A stretch of 64,000 bases of DNA from contig NC_084489.1 of assembly GCF_030035675.1 (NCBI RefSeq), positions 14,804,001-14,868,000 on the forward strand, in the 5' to 3' direction. The translations under genes and the position numbers were made by a program. Positions 1 to 11,224 of the stretch are shown piece after piece. The stretch's first letter is position 1, and each line of letters starts with the position of its first letter. The notes beneath the pieces are model-generated. The model ran no database searches. It had not been told where the DNA came from and saw nothing but the letters and a program-made list of their open reading frames with translations. The stretch comes from Rhineura floridana (Eukaryota > Chordata > Lepidosauria > Squamata > Rhineuridae).

Positions 1-234
1 TGCTTCTATGGTTAAGGGAGTAAGGTCAGAGGTAAGTGAAATGCAAATAGAAAAAGAAAACAAAAGACAGTGATGATTTCCTAAGTGCCATACCATACCA
101 CCACCACCAAGATTCCTATGAGTAAGACAGAACACTTAACATCCCATAACCAGTCAGGATTCCTAACCAAATACCAAAATGAAAAAAATGGCAGCCAGTC
201 AGCCAAGGTCACAGAAATCCCCATGCAGCACAAC

Positions 235-690
235 CTGACCTGGGGGCTGCAGTTAGTGCATAATGCTGTGGAACGATTGCTGACATGAGTGAGACCCTAT
301 CACTACATAATACCTCAGCTCTGAAATCTGCACTGGTTGCCGAATTGCTACCAGGCCAAGTTCAAGGTGTGCTTTCCATGTTACGGGTGCCACACAGTTC
401 TTGTTCTGCTCTTGTAAGCACCTAGTCTTTGGAATTCCCTGCTTATGGGCATTAAGCAGACACCTTCATTGTACTCTGTGCAGCACCTGCTAAAAACATT
501 TTTGCTTAGGCAAGCATTTAGAAGCTATTATGTTTTTAATGTGTTTTTACTCATTGTTGGTTTTATTATTTTGAATGTTTTTAAATACCTGTCTTTAACT
601 GCTTTTGCCAATAATTTTGTTTTAATTCCTTCTGTAAACTTCTTTGATATTTTTTACAATAAAGTGGTGTATAAGTGTTGTAAATAAAAT
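235..690 (+). repeat. L2-type LINE 3' fragment
   Basis: The + strand translates around 240-285 to an LQLVHNAVERLLT-like stretch. This matches the end of the reverse transcriptase of L2 LINEs, where LQLVQNAAARLL is usual. An LLRQAF-like end follows near 500-520, then an AT-rich 3' UTR ending in AATAAA-rich sequence at 656-690. The copy is truncated at its 5' side and badly decayed. Clade assignment is by remembered protein pattern only. Confidence 0.65.
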
Positions 691-691
691 A

Positions 692-844
692 CAGTAGGGC
701 CCCACTCATACGGCGGGTTACGTTCCAGACCCCTGCCTAAAAGCAAAACCCACCAAAAAGCAGAACTCTGTCAATAAAATGGTTCCCGGTGCTTGAAAAA
801 TGCCATAAAAGCAGAACCAGTGCCATATGAGTGGGGCCTTACTC
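692..844. mobile_element. mariner-like MITE with TA target duplication
   Basis: The left end CAGTAGGGCCCCACTCATAC pairs with the right end, whose reverse complement begins GAGTAAGGCCCCACTCATAT. Both ends are flanked by TA (690-691 and 845-846), the target duplication of Tc1/mariner elements. At 153 bp it has no coding capacity and would have needed transposase from elsewhere. It lies directly against the tail of the preceding L2 fragment. Confidence 0.75.
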
Positions 845-849
845 TAATT

Positions 850-1050
850 GAAAGCCGCCATATTAGCGGAGGCCGGGCCTGGCAACCAAGAGGTCTTCTG
901 TATCTTTAAAAGTTGTGCAGCGGAAGGGAGAATTCCACCTTGTGGTTTTTCCCATTACGGTGTTGCAAGAACACCTGCACTTGGCTGACTTTCTCTTCTC
1001 CTAAAGATACAAGATCAGTCTCAGGCCATGAACCTGGCAACCCTAAAGAC
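850..1050. repeat. Probable interspersed repeat, family not named
   Basis: The segment has a moderately GC-rich composition unlike its AT-rich surroundings. It carries GTATCTTTAAAAG near 899-911 and an inverted counterpart CTAAAGATAC near 1002-1011, suggesting decayed terminal inverted repeats about 100 bp apart. I recognise the general pattern from squamate DNA but cannot name the family. Confidence 0.4.
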
Positions 1051-1667
1051 TCAGGGGTTATTGACAGGTGTATTATTAGCCATTAACTTTAATGCAAAAT
1101 ACACAGTGCTGAATTTTCTTAAGCCAGAAGTGAAATTATTTCCAGCATTTCAGCAGCAAAGGACGGAAGTGTACAGAAAATTCACAGAGTGTTCACAACA
1201 ATTCACAAAAGATGTGCCACATTGGTTCTATTGTCTTGCCAGAAACCCTGAGAGGTCCTTTTTCAGATCTGCCACATAAAAGACTAACATCATACAACAC
1301 ACAAATCACATAAGATGTCCTGGGAATTACAAAAATAAAATGTTTTGTTTGGCTTGCTATAATTTGAAGGTGAAGACCGCACATGCACAAATCCAATCAT
1401 AATAAAACTAACTGAAGAAACGTAAATATCAAAACCCCAAAAACCATTTATTTGGTTTTTAAGAATAACAGATCTAATACTCACAGCTGCCCTGGGTTCC
1501 TTTGAGAGGAAGGTGGATATAAATTTAAACAGCAGCAACAACAGACAATAATAATCCTATTAAAACAGAAACTTCAAACAATAAAAGGAGAAAGGTCATG
1601 GGAAACAGGAAGAAAATGTGGAAAACATGTTCAAAAGGAAGAAATGAGAATCAAAGGAAGAGCCTAG
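1051..1667. other. Intergenic, nothing recognised
   Basis: This is AT-rich sequence with several short overlapping ORFs on both strands and no codon-like pattern. I see no gene, RNA or clear repeat. Confidence 0.6.
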
Positions 1668-1831
1668 AGGAGGGGTGGGTAGTTGCTGAACTATAGCTTC
1701 CATCATCATCTGGAGCATTTTATGGATTTTGTATTGTCGCTCTTTTACATTCTTATGGTTTTAATTCTTTATGTATTGTATTTTATGTTGTCAAGTCACT
1801 CTGAAACTTTTTTATTGTATAAAGCAACTGA

Positions 1832-1867
<36 letters not shown>

Positions 1868-1968
1868 CCTTTGCCATTGGCCATGCTGGCTTGGGGCTGA
1901 TGAGAGATGGAGTCCAGGAATATCTGAAGGGCCACAGTTTTAGCTACCACTGCCCTAGAGGATCCTGA
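1668..1968. mobile_element. Palindromic hAT-like MITE interrupted by a LINE tail
   Basis: The left arm (GGGGTGGGTAGTTGCTGAAC, then CTTCCATCATC) and the right arm (CTTGGGGCTGATGAGAGATGGAGTCC, then GAAGGGCCACAG, described here in pieces) are the two halves of a palindromic repeat. The intact family reads roughly 'ACTCCCATCATC ... GATGGGAGT'. The arms are separated by a foreign AT-rich LINE tail, so this is an older MITE split by a later insertion. Confidence 0.5.
1722..1865 (+). repeat. LINE 3' tail with (TAAA)n, nested in MITE
   Basis: The segment is AT-rich, with a GTCACTCTGAAAC-like and TTGTATAAAGCAACTGATAAA-like stretch ending in a run of AAATA units at 1833-1865. This is the usual 3' end of L2/CR1-type LINEs in squamates. 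It interrupts the palindromic MITE around it. Confidence 0.5.
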
Positions 1969-4152
1969 TGGGGGCAGGGTAATGGAAACATATATAAAAA
2001 CTGTAAGCAGTCAATTGGAAATGCCAGAGGGAAGTACAGAACCTAAGTGAGGCAGAGGTCAAGGTCCAGAGCAGCAAACATCTGTTAGAGGCAGATATAT
2101 AGTCAAGGTCAGGAAGAAGGTGAGTTTTCAGAGATGTGGGTAGGGCAGACCATAGGAGTTTCTAAAGCAACTACACCGTCTGATGAGATGCTCAACTGAA
2201 GAACCAAGCCCACAGCAAAATTATGCAAAGGCCAGCCAGGCCCCTATTGGCTCCTTAAATAACCTGATAAACTACAGTATTCCTGTCTGGCCATTATCTG
2301 AATGATTCTGTAGAGCAGTGGAAATCAGACCAACAGCTCTCTCTGCCTGAGAGCTACACTGGTGGTACAGGGAGTAAGGTGCCTGGGGTCTATAGCTGAT
2401 TTGTGATTCTCCAAGTGCCTTGCAATGCTTCTTCATGGGGACCATTTCAAGCATGTCATTCTCCATGTGGAGTCTGACCACAGTACAATTTTACCACATG
2501 AGCCATTTGTCACATCCAGGCCTCTAATATTCTGCTTTAGGGGTTGTAAGAGATACTCCATTGGGTCCCACCCAGGCAATTCTGATTCCATAAAGAACAT
2601 AGCTATTTTGCATGGGTACTCTTTAGAACCAAGCATGACCTTTCACAGCTTAATGAGGCAAATATTCTTCTTTGTATGAGACTGCCCTTTTTGGATAAGC
2701 AGAATTCTTTTAGCTGAGTTATGGTGCAGCAGGAATGCAAAAGACTGAGTTAAAGTGTGGGTACAATGGAACAGAAAACAGGGCACATAACAATTAGGGT
2801 TTTCTGGTACTTTTTGAAAACTGCTCCATGCTGGCTTGTTTCACATCTCATCATATAAATCCAATCTATATAAATCTGTTGCACCCCAATATATTGTTAA
2901 ATAAAGAATTACATTTTTCCCAGTTACATGATTGTCATTTTCCCTTCCATTTCTTTTATATAAATGATTAATTATTGTGCAACGTATGAGCTTTTTATTT
3001 TACCTGTTTTAGCAAATGTGAAACTATCTCTTGCATGTGAATTCTTGCCAATTTTGCCACCATATTTTCTCAACTTATTAAAAGGGCTGCACTTTACCAA
3101 TATAATTGCAGAGTAAATTCATTACTTACAATCCTAGACTTAGCCTTCATATCTACTTAATATGTGTAAAGTGTTTAGTTTCCATTGTAGTCCAGCTGCA
3201 TCACTGGAATCAAACTTGTAATTGTCTCTTTGGGATTTAAAACCATTATACTTGTGCTTTTATGTTCTCTTTTGTTTTGCTTGAATCACTTTTTCAGGTC
3301 TGTGAAGTACAGCTGGCACAATAAAAGTTTGATCAATGCATAACCAATGTGGTGTATATTTCTTCCAGAAATATAAAACTCAGGTGAAAAATGTTAATCT
3401 ATGAAAATTATCTTCGTCAGCTACTTATTCTTGGAATTTAAATTGGCTTCAATTTTGAGGAATATGGTTTGGCCTGGGGTTTTCCAGTCTGGATTTTACA
3501 GCAGTTTTATGTTTTGTGTACTTTTGACATACTGAAACATAAGATTGTCTGATGCAAAGTTTCAATTACCAGGGAATATTTTTTGTGGCTTAGAATATAA
3601 TACCTGTCTGAATATGATCATTAAAGAAACACAAATGACACAGATAAAAGATACCTGTGAGATCTGTACATGCTCTTGACATCTCCAATATGCCCTCACT
3701 GATAATGCTGTGGTTATATCCTATTCTGTAAAATTTGAATATGTCCTTCCAGTATTTGAGGAATGTTTAGAAATCAGTGAGTTCTTACATACTGCAGATT
3801 AAGTTACGGGCCTATTCAAAAGGATGCAAGTTCTGAGGTTGGAGACCAAACGCTTTTCCAGTTCCTACAACTAATCTAGCTGAAATGGAAAAGAAACATT
3901 GCTAAGTTGTTTTGGGTACACATCACATGCAAACAGTGACAGAGCGAACAGAACATCTAATATTTCCCCAGTTTGATATATCATGTGTCCTTTTATAGAC
4001 AGACTCTTGAATTGACCTTCTGGAGACCATTCATCCAGAACTAGTAGAATTTCAGTCCACAACCTACTGTAAGATACACCTATTGCTGTTATTATTTGAT
4101 TTATATCCTAACCTCCCTCTTGAAGGAGTCAGAATAAATGCCTGAGTCTAGA
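1969..4152. other. AT-rich intergenic DNA, nothing recognised
   Basis: About 2.2 kb of mostly unique-looking AT-rich sequence. Opposing ORFs near 2272-2680 are short, overlap each other and show no domain. No RNA gene, clear repeat or conserved-looking site cluster was recognised. Confidence 0.55.
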
Positions 4153-4538
4153 TTAGGGATGGGGGCGAAACTCTGATTCTGAATCTATCAGATTCACACA
4201 ATATGAGAACTAAAAGACAGGCATCCTTTGGAATTTGCACTTATCCAAATTTTGTGATGCAGTTTTCCAATGTTTACAAAAATTCATATACTTGAGGAAA
4301 GTGTGCATGAACATAATACAGTAGTCAAATAACATAATAGCATATTAGGAGAATATGCTTGCAAAAATATGTACATTAATTAAAGCTGCATACAAAAATG
4401 TGTTTCCTTAGGAGAAATTCACTCTAAAATACTGCAGAATTTTCATGTGGATTAACCTGCTGCAGAAATGTTGAGAACTGAAGGTTGGAAAAATGAGAAA
4501 CGGAGAGAACCAAAACTACAGATCCTTCCACCCCTAGT
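4153..4538 (-). mobile_element. hAT-like MITE, TAGGGATGG family
   Basis: The copy begins TTAGGGATGGGGGC and ends CACCCCTAG, decayed inverted ends of the TAGGGATGG...CCATCCCTA type. Its body shares recognisable blocks (AAAATGAGAAAC, GAGAGAACC, AATTTGCACTTAT) with copies at 8600-8945, 20528-21355, 21773-22190 and 58285-58750. Orientation is opposite to the 21.8 kb copy and the same as the 58.3 kb copy. Confidence 0.6.
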
Positions 4539-4585
4539 CAAGAAGTATGTTTTGGTTGGAAGTAATATAATCCATGCTTAAGAAT

Positions 4586-5010
4586 GTGCTAGAATTCTGC
4601 CCAATTCGGATGTGCTACCAAATTTTCCACTAATACTTTTGCTTCAGCTTAATGCCCTCTTGATGAGTTGCAGACAGGATTTTTATGTAGTGATTTCCCA
4701 TGACTATTTTTGAAACTGATTTTTAAATAAAGAAATCTAAAGTATTGATATCAATATTGATATGTTATTGATATTTCCTTCAATTCATTGATATTTCCCT
4801 TAATTTATCAACATTTCCTTTCATAATATTATTTTCTTTAAAATGTTGGTATTTAAAAATATTAATATTAATACAAATATTTTTTTCAAGAGAACAAACA
4901 GATTGGTAAAAGCAACGGCTTGTATACCAAGAACTCAAATTGCTATCAGCCTGTTAAGTCAACGGGATGCTTTCAAACCGGAACTGTCCAGCGGATGCCA
5001 TTCCTATCCA
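4586..5010 (+). repeat. Unnamed interspersed repeat, copy 1
   Basis: The segment shares ordered blocks with 10363-10640: GTGCTAGAATTC, TTTTTATGTAGTGATTT, GATTGGTAAA.GCA, AGCCTGTTA and TTCAAACCGG. It also contains a low-complexity stretch of repeated GATATT/TTTCCTT units near 4745-4830. No coding capacity and no family name known to me. Confidence 0.55.
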
Positions 5011-5149
5011 TTCTCAAGAGATATTCCTCCTTAAATGGCTTTCCAGTTCATTTCACTGCAGGAAGCTGATCCATGCACGCATTCCTTCTGTATGCTGTAA
5101 TCTTACTTCCATGACCCAGAAAAATGCAAACAAGTGGTCTAAGCAGATT

Positions 5150-5335
5150 ACAGTTTTCTTATGGCAACATTGGTATCAAACAAGTATTGAGACCTACTAG
5201 AATAATTTAGGGCTGACTGACTAGGTCTAGCTTTGGGCAGAGACAGCTTGAGTGCTAAATAAAACCTGGGTCAGAATTCCAGATTCTACTATCCTAGACC
5301 CACTAGGAAAACATAAAGCAGACTACTAAACATTA
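5150..5335 (+). repeat. Unnamed interspersed repeat B, copy 1
   Basis: It aligns by eye to 6770-6980 through TATCAA-ACAAGTA, CCTACYAGAATAATT, CTAGCTT, AARCTGGGT and a shared end CTAGGAAAACA/TTAGAAAAACA followed by ACATTACA. The two copies lie in the same orientation 1.6 kb apart and are diverged. No ends or target duplications are evident. Confidence 0.5.
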
Positions 5336-6014
5336 CATACAGTATGCCTCAGCTCCCTGCACAGCTCTAAACAGAAAGCCCATGTGCACAAAAGACTCAA
5401 CTGCCTGTCAGTGTGACTGCTTTAACTAGGGGTAGACTGATTCTCTCCATTCTGTTTTGCTGTGTCCCTTCTTCTATTCCATCTGTCCTCTGATTTTGAA
5501 TGGAGAATTTCTAATGTCAAATCCGGAAGCAGTGCATATGCATCTACTCACTTCCCTTAAGTAAAAGGGATATTAATGCAATTGTGAACCCTATTGCATG
5601 GTGGAACAAACAAAGAAGCCATTGCTTTAGCGCACACAATCAGCTGTACACATAGTTTAACTAAGAAATTCATATGGATAAAAGGAATGGCAAATGCATA
5701 TTTGCAACTGTTCATTACAGATTCTGTAAAGCCAAGCAGAAAGCACGGCAGAGAGAAAATATACGTGTACCAAGGTAAATTGGATTCACTAAACCTGGGA
5801 CGGAATTATTGATAGGGAAAATCAGAAACATCCCTAACCTTAACTTTCAAAATAAGGAAAATGCAACTTACTTTCCTTCTTCACACACTGAGCCAGACTC
5901 ACCTTGATCAAATATTTACACATACTAGATACTTTCCAAAGGTGAATGGCAGTGCCTCGAACACCTTGCCCTGTTTTATACACCATTTACAGTTGGTTTG
6001 TATAGAGAATTAGG
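5336..6014. other. Intergenic, nothing recognised
   Basis: AT-rich sequence with no ORF of coding character and no repeat that I recognise. Confidence 0.5.
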
Positions 6015-6200
6015 CAGTAGTGGGGATGGAAAGGTCTGTCAATTTTGGTTCTCTCAATTTCTCATTTTTTCCATGCTTAAATTCAGTTCTACACATTTCT
6101 ACAGCAGTTTGTGATTTTAAAAAAAATCCTCATGAAAGTTTTCCAGCATTTTAGTGTGAATTTCTCATAATTAAATTGCTTTTTAAGAACGTGTTTTTAA
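6015..6200 (+). repeat. Partial hAT-like MITE, TAGGGATGG family
   Basis: GGGGATGGAAAGGTCTGTC at the left, then TCTCAATTTCTCATTTTTTCC and CAGCATTTTAGTGTGAATTTCTC. These match the first half of the 20528 and 21773 copies. The right half is missing. Confidence 0.55.
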
Positions 6201-6204
6201 ATTT

Positions 6205-6360
6205 GTATATTAGTTTTTAATGTTTTTAATTGTTGTAAACCGCCCAGTGAGCTTCACCTATGGGGAGGTATAGAAATGCAATAAATAAATAAATAAATAA
6301 AATAATGCATTTAAGGGGGCCTTTTTGGCCAAAGGCAGCATAGAAATAAACAATAACATA
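6205..6360 (+). repeat. Two adjacent LINE 3' tails
   Basis: At 6205-6303 the text runs 'GTAAACCGCCCAGTGAGC ... GGGAGGTATAGAAATG' and then (AATA)n. This is a typical squamate L2-like 3' end. A second decayed tail, GGCCAAAGGCAGCATAGAAA followed by TAAACAATAA, occupies 6318-6360. Both are only the extreme 3' ends, as expected from 5'-truncated insertions. Confidence 0.6.
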
Positions 6361-6769
6361 ACAACATTTTATATGTCATTTTCACTCATATATCATTTCT
6401 ATGCATACCTTTCCCTAGCATGCACTTTTTAAACTTTTTTTTAACAGCCCTACCAAGAAAGCACAAGACCATGATTCCCAAGATAGGTATGTACCTGGGA
6501 TGCAAAGTCTGTGAGAATGTGATTATTCCCAATCATTTAAAGGTACTTGGGGCATGGGGACTCTAGGCTTCAGGTTTGTTTGGGATGTGCTCAGAGCCAG
6601 AATCAGCCATCTGTGTAAGTACAGGTGGAAGGTATGGTTTTGTGGATTGTACCTTGAATATTTTAGTTGGGGAATAACAGAATGATGAAGCTTGAACTTG
6701 GTTCTCCCAGATTATTAGAAGCCTAGAAGATCCAAAAGTCCTTTTAAGGAAAAGAATTGTCTAAACAGA
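6361..6769. other. Intergenic, nothing recognised
   Basis: No gene or clear repeat seen. Confidence 0.5.
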
Positions 6770-6980
6770 GTACGGTTTTATTAAAAGCAGCTGTAGTATC
6801 AACAAGTACTTGCCTACCAGAATAATTCCTGGTTGCCTAACCAGGACTAGCTTGTGAAGAAAGCATGGGTGGGTAGGAAGAAAGGAGTGCTTTGAGTTCA
6901 AAGTAAAAGCTGGGTTGGACTTTCTCCAGATTTTGGTATGCTAGAACTCTTAGAAAAACACATCTTAACATTACAAAAAC
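6770..6980 (+). repeat. Unnamed interspersed repeat B, copy 2
   Basis: This is the second copy of the element seen at 5150-5335, sharing the same ordered blocks. It has extra sequence around 6860-6890 (GGGTGGGTAGGAAG) that the other copy lacks. Confidence 0.5.
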
Positions 6981-7019
6981 CCTCCAGTTTGTTGACCCAA
7001 ACAATTATCTGAAAGTACA

Positions 7020-7150
7020 TGGGAAGTTTCAGTGGAAGGTAAGAGAGTCTGGCCCTGAGCAGTACTTGGATAGGAGATCACTTGGGAACCAGATGCAAGC
7101 CAATATCTCAAGTAAGCTTCTCTGAGAAAGAGAGGGGTATAAATATCAAA
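7020..7150 (+). repeat. 5S rRNA-derived SINE, decayed
   Basis: The stretch GAGCAGTACTTGGATAGGAG followed by ATCACTTGGGAA closely follows the 3' half of vertebrate 5S rRNA (GTTAGTACTTGGATGGGAG, ACCGCCTGGGAA). A LINE-like 3' end, GAGAGGGGTATAAATATCAA, follows. That composition marks a 5S-headed SINE and not a 5S gene, because the 5' half is absent. Confidence 0.6.
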
Positions 7151-7957
7151 GCTAAATAATGATTATCTGCTGGGTGGCTTTTTCTACAGTTATTTCTGGT
7201 GACTGAGCAGGTTCAATGCAGCCACTGAATAGCAGCGGCTTTCAGATGACCAAATATCATATAAACTGGTTAAATACATACCATGCTAAATTTAGGACAC
7301 TTTCCCTTATCAAAAATATCCTGCTAACATCTGCCCCCATCTGTTTCTTTACTATGATTAGTCAGTGATGAAAGTGACTAGAAAGAAAGTTGTGAATGTT
7401 AACCATCTCTTAAACATCCATCTTTCTCATATTTAAGCAATTAGGCTTCATCTTGAATTTCAAGAGGATCTCTGTAAAAATTCCAATTCCTAATAAGTTG
7501 TAATTATTAAAGCAAGATGAAGGTTCCACCTTATTTATATTAGCAAGTAGTTTTCCATAGGGATCTAAATATAAAGTGCCCATTGCCAGCATTTGGATCA
7601 ACTGAAGTGTGATTACTTCACTCTGTCTCTTCCTGCTGGTTCTTGGTCGAGACAAGGACCATTAAGTAAGATCTTCCTATAACTGGAAAGCCATTGCCTT
7701 TATACTGTTGCCGCAGCCAGGAAATTCTGCCATGGATTATTTTGTGCTAAGAAGATCTATCTGTTGATTTGCCACTATAATTGTTGTTTCTGTGACTTAA
7801 CCCAGCATTGATGAAGGAATGCTCTCCCTTGGGTGTGGAGGACATTTGCAACAGTGTGTGAATGCAGCTGGTATCTTTATGAGCTTGACATTTTGATGAA
7901 TCTTTTATCCAGGAGTGAGTTGAGAACCTGGGAACTGAACAAACATCCCCTACAGTG
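7151..7957. other. Intergenic, nothing recognised
   Basis: Mostly unique AT-rich sequence. The minus ORF at 7410-7655 has no domain or codon-like character. Confidence 0.5.
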
Positions 7958-8440
7958 CATTATTATTATTATATTTATTTATTTATTATATTTCTATCCT
8001 GTTCTTCCTCCCAGAAGGAACCCAGGGTGGCAAACAAGGGACAAAAAGCTAAAAACACCTTAAATATCTCAAAAACAAAGCATCTTAAAAATAAAACATC
8101 TTAAAAATATCTTTTAAAAAAATAAAAAAATAAAACATCTTTAAAAGCAAGTCCACAACAGACACAGACTAAGATAAAGTGTCTACCTAAAAGGCTTGTT
8201 GAAAGAGGAAGGTCTCCAGTAGGCTCCAGAAAGATAACATAAATGGTGTCTGTCTAATATTTAAGGGGAAAGAATTCGAAAGGGTGAGTGCCACAACACT
8301 AAGCGTCCACTTCCTATTATGTGCAGAACAGATCTCCTGATAAGATGGTATCTACAGGAGTCCCTCATCTGCACAGCGCAGTGATCAACTGGGTATATAA
8401 GGGGTAAGACAATCTTGCAGTGCATTGACTCTAATCTGAA
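7958..8440 (-). repeat. L2-type LINE 3' end
   Basis: Read on the minus strand this ends in a 'TTTGCCACCCTGGGTTCC...GGAAGAACAGGATAGAAATA' 3' end with (AATAA)n at 7958-7990. Upstream (8261-8430) it contains the decayed L2 frame that includes LPLIYPVDHCAVQ and YHLIRRSVLHIIGSG. The 12.3 kb and 19.6 kb copies contain the same block, so these are one subfamily. Confidence 0.65.
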
Positions 8441-8599
8441 AGTTATACAGTGACAAAGTCTGAAGCTCATGTTATTATAGTTGTCAGATGCCCACATTTG
8501 CACCCACTGTGGGGGACAAAACTTTTGCCTGCCCGGCAGTGTCTATGGGCAACAGTGTTTGACTTATGCATGCTTTGTCTAACTGCAATGTGGAGACTT

Positions 8600-8945
8600 A
8601 AGTTAATCTTAAACTTAAATTCAGTTCCCCACGTTTCTGTATAACTTTGTGATTTTTTAAAAAAAATCCTCAGCATTTTAGTATGCATTTCTCCTAATAT
8701 ATACATTTTTCAAGCAATTTTCCAGAATACAATGCATTTGTTTTTTCACAAATCTATGCATATTCATACACACTTTGCCCTAATATATACATATTTGTAC
8801 ACATCTTTGGTTGGAGAACTGCATCACAGAATTTGGAGAAGTGCAAATTTCGAAGGACAGCTGCATTTTGTTTCGCATATTGTTTCAGGAAGTGCACATT
8901 AGGTACATTTGCACAAAACCCAATTTCTCATCAATCCCTACTGGA
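8600..8945 (+). mobile_element. hAT-like MITE, TAGGGATGG family
   Basis: Blocks TTAAATTCAGTTCCC, ATCCTCAGCATTTTAGTATGC, TTGGTTGGAGAACTGCATC and the right end CATCAATCCCTA match the family described at 21773-22190. The left end is not clear. Confidence 0.55.
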
Positions 8946-9309
8946 AAGATGGTTGTTCTCTTCTAATTAGTATTGCTGTTGCACACCATCATTATCCAGA
9001 TGGCCTGACTGACATGTTCAGAATAAGATGTTTGGATAGCTAAGAATTCTATTTACACAAATCTGACATGAAATTACAAATTAACAGTGAATCTGGATAA
9101 TCAGGAGATTTGTGTGAATGGCATTTGGATAATGATGGTGTTAGAGCCATCCCCTGCCTGCAGATGGAACTCACTCTGAAGAATATACTGGAACCATCAA
9201 TGTAGCTGCATATGAGAACCTACAATAAGAATCCACACTTGGCATGGGTTCTCCAACTCACATTTGTCATGGGATAGCTACTATGAAGAATAATGACTAG
9301 TAGGTTGAA

Positions 9310-9440
9310 GTGCTATAGCTCAGTGGTACAGGACATGCTTTGGATACAAATGGTCCCACTTTCAATCCCTGGCATCTCTGGGTAGGATAGTCCTGTCTGA
9401 GATCCACTTTGAATGACAAAAGTCTTGATCACTTCCAAAA
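9310..9440 (+). repeat. tRNA-derived SINE, old copy
   Basis: The head CTATAGCTCAGTGGTACAGG resembles a Pol III box A, and TTTCAATCCCTGGCATCTC about 35 bp later is the box B region (consensus GTTCAATCCC). A decayed body (GGGTAGGATAGTCCTGTCTGA) follows. Related copies lie at 21375-21520 (minus), 35865-36030, 43835-44000 and 44255-44545 (minus). This is a SINE, not a tRNA gene: no cloverleaf forms. Confidence 0.65.
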
Positions 9441-10362
9441 TCACAGGCTATGGAAATGGGACTCAACCCCATCCCCTCACAACATATTTTTAAAAGGATT
9501 TCATTTTATGCCAGAGGGATAATCTGCTGATGCTATCCAACAATAATTTGCCTTCTATATAGCTTGTATTCCATACTCACAAAAACACACACATTTTTCT
9601 TCATATGATCTTCTAGTTAGTCAAATATGTGGCATCTCTTAATGAAAAAATCAATGCAGTACCTCCAAAACCATCCATATTTTGAGCAGGCTTGTATAGA
9701 CAAAACAACAGCTTACACAAAGACATACCTGAAAGGCATTTTTAACCTGAATTCCCTCTTAGTTTTAAAATCTTACATTATACATTGTTTGTAAAGTACC
9801 TTTTTATTAACATGTTTCATCTCTTTGGAATGGATTTTGAAAAAACTAGTTATTCATTTGGGCTGAATGAATAATTTGGGACAAAAATGTAACACAAAGC
9901 AATTTTTCTAATGAATTATCAGACATAAATATTTACATTGTCTCTATACTTAAAGCAACTACAAACAATTGTCCAAAACATTCTTTTAAACATTTTCTCT
10001 ACTTGCCCAGCTATGAGCCTAATCTCTTGGAAAGATCTCCTACACAAGCGAAAATGACCTGAATATGAAATATGAATATGAAAATGAGCAGGAATAAGCT
10101 TGACAACCTTCCATTGCTCAGACGTTTCCAGTACTTTTAACATAGCCCTGTGTTCTTAATATCGCCAATACGTTGGTCCATGGTCTAGTTAAGACCCTAT
10201 GATTAGCTGACATTGGTAAAATATTTCAGTTTTAATGCTAGAGTTCAAACTTTATAATATTTTGAACATTTCCTATTCTGCACAATGATAGCAACTAAAT
10301 GGAAGTGTTGGTTTTCTACATGGTTTACGGATGACTAAACTGAGAAATTTTCTATTTTGGAC
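9441..10362. other. Intergenic, nothing recognised
   Basis: AT-rich unique-looking DNA. The minus ORF at 9919-10143 shows no domain. Confidence 0.5.
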
Positions 10363-10640
10363 GTGCTAGAATTCCGCCAAATTCATATTTGGTACTGAAT
10401 TTTCCATTAATTTGCTTATTCACTATTATTGCAGATTGAATTTTTATGTAGTGATTTTCCACTGCTTTTTCGGAAATGGATTTCACACCTAAAATATTGA
10501 TAATATTTTTTCTGCGGGGAAAAAAACACCTGATTGGTAAAGCAGCTTCCGGACAAAGAATGAACTAGTATGGATACCAGTCTGTTAGGCTGATGGAATG
10601 CCTTCAAATCGGCACCGGTCAATGGATCCCATCCCTACTT
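10363..10640 (+). repeat. Unnamed interspersed repeat, copy 2
   Basis: Same family as 4586-5010: GTGCTAGAATTCCGCC at the left, TTTTTATGTAGTGATTTTCC in the middle, CCAGTCTGTTAGGCTGATGG and an end at CCCATCCCTA. The final CCATCCCTA is also the end seen in the TAGGGATGG hAT-like family, so the two families may share termini. Confidence 0.5.
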
Positions 10641-11224
10641 AGTATCCATCTTATTTTTAATAATTGTCAGCAAGCTTAAATAACTATTGTCCTTGGGAAG
10701 GGGGAGGGGAAAGACCAAGCAAGAATGAAATCTGTACCTAGATTTTGCCATTTTAAAACCCTGAAGTAAAAACACAAGATTATATTTTCTTCAGCACTGA
10801 GCATCTACATTGCCCACTGGCAGAAACCCAAAGGATTTTGAGGTGCTGTGATGAATATATTGCCCCCTTTCTTGTAGGATTTTACTGCTTAAAAGGCCCT
10901 TCTAGATTTTTATATACGTGTTTTATATTTCATAAGATTCTTAAGTTGTAGCCATAGGCACCATTGTGTGGGAAGGCAGCAGAAATAAAAAGATCACTTT
11001 GAGACACTGTCATTCCATTGCAAGGGAAAGAGAAATGAAATGGTGGAGTGGGGCAAACTGAAGCAAAATCAATTTTATACCAAGCTCAGAAGTCTAAGAA
11101 GAGATATTTTGAGCATCCTCCATTTTTCTAACAAAAGACACAATGAACACACACACATGCTCATGCTTATTCCACCCTTTTTCGCCTCATCTGGCAGCCG
11201 CTTTCCGGTCCAGCAGACACTAGC
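10641..11224. other. Intergenic, nothing recognised
   Basis: No gene or repeat recognised. It precedes the site cluster at 11.28 kb. Confidence 0.5.

Noticed and set aside
4741-4830. GATATT/TTTCCTT repeats as a regulatory array
   Set aside because: Irregular low-complexity AT sequence inside a dispersed repeat; no consistent unit length.
9310-9440. Pol III box A/B as a tRNA gene
   Set aside because: No cloverleaf or anticodon stem forms, and the same head recurs with a shared body in five places, so it is a SINE.
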